From assembly GCA_036346355.1 (NCBI GenBank), contig CM070577.1, positions 81,552,509 through 81,616,508 of the forward strand: a DNA stretch of 64,000 bases. The letters are read 5' to 3'. Below are positions 58,686 through 64,000 of the stretch, one piece after another (the first letter of the stretch is position 1; each line of letters starts with the position of its first letter). A model generated the notes under the pieces. That model did not search any database and was not told the origin of the DNA. It was given only the letters and a program-made list of their open reading frames with translations. Origin of the DNA: Rhipidocladum racemiflorum (taxonomy: Eukaryota > Streptophyta > Magnoliopsida > Poales > Poaceae). The translations under genes were made by a program, and so were the position numbers.

Positions 58686-59205
58686 TAGGGATGAAAACGG
58701 GTCGGATACGAACGGATATTGCTCTTTCTGTATCTTAACTCGTATTTTCCCCCTAAATTCAGAACCAGATACGCGCTAGCTGGATACGGATACAAATCCG
58801 GGTTATTCGGGATATGGATACGGGATAGATATGTGACAAATTTAGATATGAAATGAATAAATATATACGGATAATGCACGCATATATATAGAGTAATATA
58901 TTTTGAATTAAACCGTACGGGTACATAACCATAGTAACAAGTTATATATCAATCAAACCCAGTATACGTCATAGAAAGAATATGCTACTTTAGGATTAAT
59001 AGAACCAACTAATTATCAATATAAATAGGCTCTCCATGAAAAAATGGGATGAAATGGGCCGGGCCTTGCTAATATCCGAATAGGAAATCCAGATATCCGA
59101 TCCGAATATCCGAATAGGAAATATCCAAATATCTGGATCACGTCCCGTATTTATCGGATATTGACTTCTCCATATCCGATACCATATCCAAACTAGCATA
59201 CCCAT
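58686..59205. mobile_element. hAT-like element fragment
   Basis: Begins tagggatgaaaacgggtcgg and is full of ggatacg / atatccgaata motifs, the same family type as the fragment at 10548. No matching right terminus (expected ccgttttcatccct) is found, so the right boundary is approximate and the copy is truncated or decayed. Confidence 0.5.
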
Positions 59206-59348
59206 TTCCTTATGACTTCTGAGAGAATACACATATACATCCTATACAGCTATGGTGAGCCACCGCCTTAGATGTTGTGTTTAACATGTAAAATTATCTA
59301 TTTATGTGCTTATACTGATGCTAAGTCATCTATGCTACCTATGGAATA

Positions 59349-59356
<8 letters not shown>

Positions 59357-59379
<23 letters not shown>
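59357..59379. repeat. (AT)n microsatellite
   Basis: A run of about 11-12 AT dinucleotides. The surrounding sequence (59,206-60,563) shows no gene or complete mobile element. Confidence 0.85.
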
Positions 59380-60563
59380 AAGTCATTTTTGTACTATTGG
59401 GCTATTGAGAGTACATACTCCCACTTTCAATATACCACTAGAGTATGAAAGAACATACCACAAACATAGGAGGTTTCGTGTCATTTTCAGCACCTCTTAT
59501 CCAGCTAGAAGTACACACCAAATGCTAAACCATAGGTGGGCGTAGAGAACTTCAACAGTCATCTATAACTCTCCCTCTGGCACTAAAAGTTAATTATGAA
59601 GATAGGTGCTATCTGGTACAGTCAAAAAAAATCTTTGACATTTTTGACACTACCGAGAATCTATGTGCATTCAAATTCCACCACTCAAGTAATTTGAAGT
59701 TCTTGTTATTTAAACTCTCATTCACTTTATCTAGATAGATGAGAAACCCTGATTTTGATGGCTCAGTAGAAGTAGTTGAACGCAAGAAGAACTGAAATTA
59801 GGATGGCACCGAGGATAATGTGTTAACTGTACCATAGTTGAAAATGAGGTTTCAACACCTCTATTAGCAGCCTTGCTGTGCCAGTTTTGTCATATAAGCA
59901 TTCAAACTGGTTATGAGTACTCCAGTGCTTTGTATCAGAATCGGCTAGCATATGGTTTGTTGAAGGATTAAATAATTTCAAAGCATTGACACATTAAGTA
60001 CCTCTGGTAATAACAACTTCCATACATGGTGAAGTTGTGAACCAATGAGATACCATCTCAAAAGTTGCTACCCTGTGGAACCTTCCAAGCAAGCAAGAAA
60101 GGGCCTTACTTTCTGAGGCTACAAAAATAATGATTGGAATAGTTGACAATAATATTGTTTGAACTAGAATGACATTAAGATTTAGGACACCCTCCATTTC
60201 GTTGTGGACCTTCGCACTCTCAGGGCTAATTGTTAGGTACTTAGGTGGGCTGCGTAGAATGACATAATCCATGGACCTGTTGTGTTGTTGCTCCACTTCT
60301 TCTTTTTATTGTGATCCCCCCTCCAAAAAAAACAAAACAAATTTTCCTTTAATGAAATGACTTCATATCATAGCTATAGAAAGAAAAGAGAGTGAAAATT
60401 GGAGACTCGCCGAAGCTATCGGGTCATCCTCGGTTGGCTGAGGTCAGGAGTTAGAGTTATGAGACGATGGGCTGGGCCTACCGTGGGCCTGAGATCTCAA
60501 TGTTGACTGGGCTGGCCTGTTAGGCCGAATGAGCTCCCGAGCTCAGGCTTAAGCTCGTTAATA

Positions 60564-60759
60564 GCCTGTTTGGATGCTGCGCTCGGCGAGCCTGGCCCGT
60601 GGGAACGCCTTTTCCGTGCGTGCAGGCGCGAGCGCGCGTTTCAGCCTTGCTTGCATCGGCGGGGCCAGGCTCCAAACCAAACACGCGCGGAGACACAGTC
60701 AACGCACGCCAGGCTAAGCGCGAAGCCAGACTGAGCGCGACGCAGCATCCAAACAGCCC
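60564..60759. mobile_element. ~196-bp MITE in the PDI promoter region
   Basis: Inverted ends gcctgtttggatgctgcg and cgcagcatccaaacagccc (17 of 18 core bases agree), flanked by ata on both sides. GC-rich interior with internal inverted repeats (gccaggctaagcgcg / gagcctggcccg). It ends 192 bp before the PDI start codon. PIF/Tourist-like by end motif and 3-bp flank. Confidence 0.7.
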
Positions 60760-60951
60760 ATAAATCAACTAGTTGGGAATGAGGCTAAGCTCGACATATG
60801 CACACAACGAGCCCGAACCGAGTTCATCAAAGTTGGTTTTACGTGCGGGGTCTTTTCTGCAAAATCTCCCCGTTGCCAAGTCTAACTAGCCCCACAGCCT
60901 CTTATCGCTCGAGCTCGCAGCAAACAGTCATCAGATCACACACACATGCAC

Positions 60952-63900
60952 ATGGCGACCCCTCAGATCTCCCGCAAAACCCTCCCCTTCCTCCTGCTGG
61001 CCGCCGTCGCAGCCGCGGTGCTCTCTCCCGCGTCCGCCGACGGCGACGAGGTGGTGGCCCTGACGGAGTCCACCTTCGAGAAGGAGGTTGGCCAGGACCG
61101 CGGCGCGCTCGTCGAGTTCTACGCCCCCTGGTCCGCCGCTTCTTCCCTCCTCGCATCGTCCCTCTCTCGGGTTCATCACCCCGTGTTTGTGTTGTTCGGC
61201 CTTGGTGTACGCCACCTGGTTGGATCCGTGGTTGCCTTGGTTCCCGAATCGCGTAGCTCGGATCTTGCCGATGGAATGTGTCCGGGTTGCCGCTGGATCG
61301 GTGGAAATGGTAGCGCTCGTTCTTGGGAATCGAGCAGTTTGGATGTTTTTTTGTTGGGGGGGGGGGGGGTGCGCTGGATCGGGTTGCCGTTGGACTCGAT
61401 AATTCGGATCTCTATACGAAAATCTGGATCCCAAACTTTGGATCTTCACGTAGCTAAAAGATATGGACTCGTGCTGCATTGGAAAAAGGTGTAAATACTA
61501 GTGATAGGTACTTAGATGTGCATTGCCTTTGCCTTAGTGAGTAAAGCATGCACTTGAAGATGATCTAGGTAGGACTGAGTTAAATAATCTGGCAGTGGGT
61601 TTGCTGGATCATATCGAAATGGTTGAAATTGAATGCTTATTGGTCTTGCCAGGATAAATTTCAGTTTTGTACTAATTGGGTGGTTCTTGAAAGAATTCAT
61701 TGCGAGAATGGTAACATGAATCTAGTGTAATAAGGATAACCTTTCACCAAGTGATACGACCTGTATATCGGATCGAGAAATATTAATAATTGTTTCATCT
61801 ATAGCCGTGTAGGAACCTATCAGTATTTGTTCGGTGGGCACTTGGACGTCAAATCATCTCTGCTGTTGCTTTAAGTCTCATCATATTTCAGCCTTGTTGG
61901 AGAAAACTGGGTTTTTCATTATTGACCATATTCTGTAGGTCCATTGTTTTGATAATCGGGTTTTTGCCTTTTAGGTGTGGCCACTGCAAGAAGCTAGCTC
62001 CTGAATATGAAAAGCTCGGTGCAAGTTTCAAGAAAGCTAAATCAGTCTTAATTGCAAAGGTAAATCTCACGATATTCTAAGTGTTTGGTACTTTATCGCC
62101 ATTGTGTTTGCCTCCTTGCTTAACTTTTTTACATGCCAACAGTTTCCTGCCTCCGTTCCTGAATAGATGACGCTTTAGGATTTTGCACTTCAAAGGTGCA
62201 TATAAAAATGATCAAATCGTCCTCCTTCATTAGCTCACTTATTGCCCTTAGATGGTGTGTGTTACTTTATTCCATAGTAATAGATAATATTGGGAATAAT
62301 GAACGGTATAGGTATGCAAAGAAAAAAAACAATTAGAAGTTGTCTCGAAATTGTAAAATGATATATATTTATGAACAAAATTTGAAAGTTAGAATAACAT
62401 GTATTTAGGAACGGAGGGAGTACATCCCACAAAGGAAGGAAATGGAAATGATTGGAACATTCATATTTCATGGAGATTTTTAGTCAGCCTCTAATTGCAT
62501 TATGTTTTTTGCTATGATGAATTGATTGCATTTTTCCCTATCCAGGTTGATTGCGATGAGCACAAGAGTTTGTGCAGCAAGTATGGAGTTTCTGGCTACC
62601 CCACAATCCAATGGTTTCCTAAAGGATCCTTAGAGCCCAAGAAGTGAGAATACATACTTCTTTGTAGATTACTTGGCCGGCACTTCTTTATTGTTAAAAC
62701 TGAAAACAAAATGCGTAACTCATTGTTTAGGTATGAAGGCGAACGTACTGCAGAAACCCTTGCAGAATTTGTTAACACTGAAGCAGGTAAACTTTAACTT
62801 GTGTTGCTAACACACTTTTCGACTATGTTATCTTAGTTGTTGGTTGCCAAATCAGTTGGGTTCTGTATGACCATTGGACATATTATGTAGAACAATTGGG
62901 AACTCTATCTACATCACATGCAATAAGCATCGCATTGAAGTATGAAATTAGCAGTGTTGTCTACTTCCCACCACCCTTTGGCCCTTGTTACTTACATATG
63001 CTGTTACTTGGTAGTTGGTACCATTCATCTTCTTTTTTGGGGAAATTTATCACTTTAAACTTAGGTCACCCGTTGGTTATGCTGCAAAAGCTGCTGCAGT
63101 TACTTGTGTATCCCTTTTGTATGTATATGTTGGTACCTCTCATTTTCATTTAAATCCTATTAAGTGCTACTAGTTGAAGAACAGGCAATTAACAAACCAA
63201 CGTTCCATCTTAACTTTCATAATGGCATCCATCTTAACTTTCATAATCGCAATATTGTTTTAAATCTTTGTGCCTTCTGTCTTTCAGCCACCAATATAAA
63301 GTTAGCAGCAGTTCCTTCAAGTGTCGTGGTGCTGACCCCAGAGACCTTTGACTCAGTTGTCCTTGATGAAACAAAAGATGTCCTTGTTGAGTTCTATGCC
63401 CCATGGTAGGTTTTTATGATCAGCTTGTCATCTACCAAATTCTTTTTCATCATACTGCTTCAATGTTGATTTCATGCTATGCTGTTTTTGTTTTACAGGT
63501 GCGGTCACTGCAAGCATCTTGCTCCGGTCAGTAGTAGATCTTACTAGCTTGAAAATTTCCAAAACAAGGCATTTTTCTTTTACAAGCACTGAGTATGCAT
63601 TTTCATTATTTTTTTTCTGATCTAACTCAAGCTTGTACTTGTTTAGATATATGAGAAGCTGGCTTCTGTTTTCAAGCTGGACGAGGGTGTCGTGATTGCC
63701 AACCTTGATGCTGACAAACACACTGACTTGGCTGAAAAGTATACACTCTGAATTGTCTGCTCTAATGGTTCTTATATAGATTAGTTCCCACCTTTATTTT
63801 AATGTAATTTCATATCTTATATTGGAATAGTATGATGTGTTTCTGAGGGAACATCTGGACATGCCATTGATGTTCATGTACTTAGTTGAACTGTTAGGTC

Positions 63901-64000
63901 TACCAAATTCATTATCTTACTATCTGATGATTTTGGTTATGTATGTCATTTCCCCCATAAAATAAAGAGAGTTTGTAATCATGTATGTTATTTTCAGGTA
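60952..64000 (+). CDS. PDIL2-1: Protein disulfide isomerase, two thioredoxin domains (PDIL2-1 type; 3' end beyond window)
   Basis: Exons 60952-61130, 61975-62059, 62546-62643, 62731-62786, 63288-63405, 63499-63526 and 63647-63738, plus the first 3 nt of the next exon at 63998. They join in frame for 219 codons. Residues 1-29 are a signal peptide (Leu/Ala-rich, ending ASA-D). The first thioredoxin domain has CGHC at 61-64, and the second has CGHC at 180-183. Each active site is preceded by VEFYAPW. SGYPTIQWFP supplies the cis-Pro loop. Known function: oxidises and isomerises disulfides of secretory proteins in the ER. The C-terminal part, a helical D domain in this family, lies off the window. 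ATG 60952 is preferred over the in-frame ATG at 60946 (two codons earlier), and either gives the same signal peptide. Exon 1 uses a weak donor (GTCCGC). Confidence 0.94.

Noticed and set aside
60520..61479. ORFs on the minus strand and long plus ORFs across the PDI first exon and intron
   Set aside because: Shadows of the GC-rich PDI exon 1 and the upstream MITE. The real exon ends at 61130.

Overview
This is nuclear DNA of a flowering plant, almost certainly a grass (Poaceae). The evidence is intron-split genes with GT-AG borders, a GC-rich first exon in each host gene, grass-type MITEs (Stowaway, Tourist-like, CACTA, hAT) and long, deeply nested LTR retrotransposons. The closest remembered match for the gene content is a block on rice chromosome 5. 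That match is from memory and was not searched here.

Host genes are few. At the left edge, on the minus strand, lie the first six exons of an ER-luminal DnaJ co-chaperone (ERdj3B type, 588-3015). Its promoter carries a near-perfect plant unfolded-protein-response element (3290-3305). In the middle, on the plus strand, is a squalene/phytoene-synthase-fold protein of the mitochondrial complex I assembly factor NDUFAF6 family (CDS 45465-46373, with an untranslated first exon about 1.7 kb upstream). A tRNA-Asn(GTT) gene sits at 57886-57959. At the right edge, on the plus strand, is a two-thioredoxin-domain protein disulfide isomerase (PDIL2-1 type, from 60952 to the window edge). Two ER protein-folding genes therefore bracket the window.

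Between the DnaJ gene and the NDUFAF6-like gene lies a roughly 39-kb block of nested transposons. First come two solo LTRs of one family (3630-6488 and 6868-9731), each with its own target-site duplication (TSD). Then comes a copia-like, gag-only element of about 12.5 kb. Its two flanking repeats (10251-13462 and 19483-22629) are near-identical, and its 5' LTR/primer-site segment is inverted. This element sits in the first gene (Myb/SANT-like ORF1) of a PIF/Harbinger DNA transposon. That ORF1 is further split by a 4.47-kb solo LTR (TSD cctta, 23317-27786). Between ORF1 and the transposase lies another solo LTR (TSD cctgt, 27902-40388), itself opened by a complete but degenerate chromovirus-type gypsy element (28080-39566, minus strand). 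The PIF transposase (40589-42152) carries a stop, frameshifts, a lost catalytic Asp and a 252-bp hAT MITE.

From 46.4 to 60.9 kb the sequence is gene-poor. It holds a CACTA MITE with a tRNA-like sequence inside it, a 162-bp hAT MITE, a Tourist-like MITE, a 6.6-kb L1-type LINE with a 12-14 bp TSD and 3' poly(A) (minus strand), the tRNA gene, a hAT fragment and a MITE about 190 bp upstream of the PDI start codon.

The host genes look functional as far as the window shows. Nearly all transposon genes are broken. The one long intact transposon ORF is the 602-codon gag at 13633-15441. No bacterial-type system, CRISPR array or virus is present. The most unusual items are the gag with five exact 27-residue C-terminal repeats, the inverted LTR/primer-site segment, the duplicated flank carrying a gene-like first exon, and the tRNA-like sequence inside the CACTA MITE.
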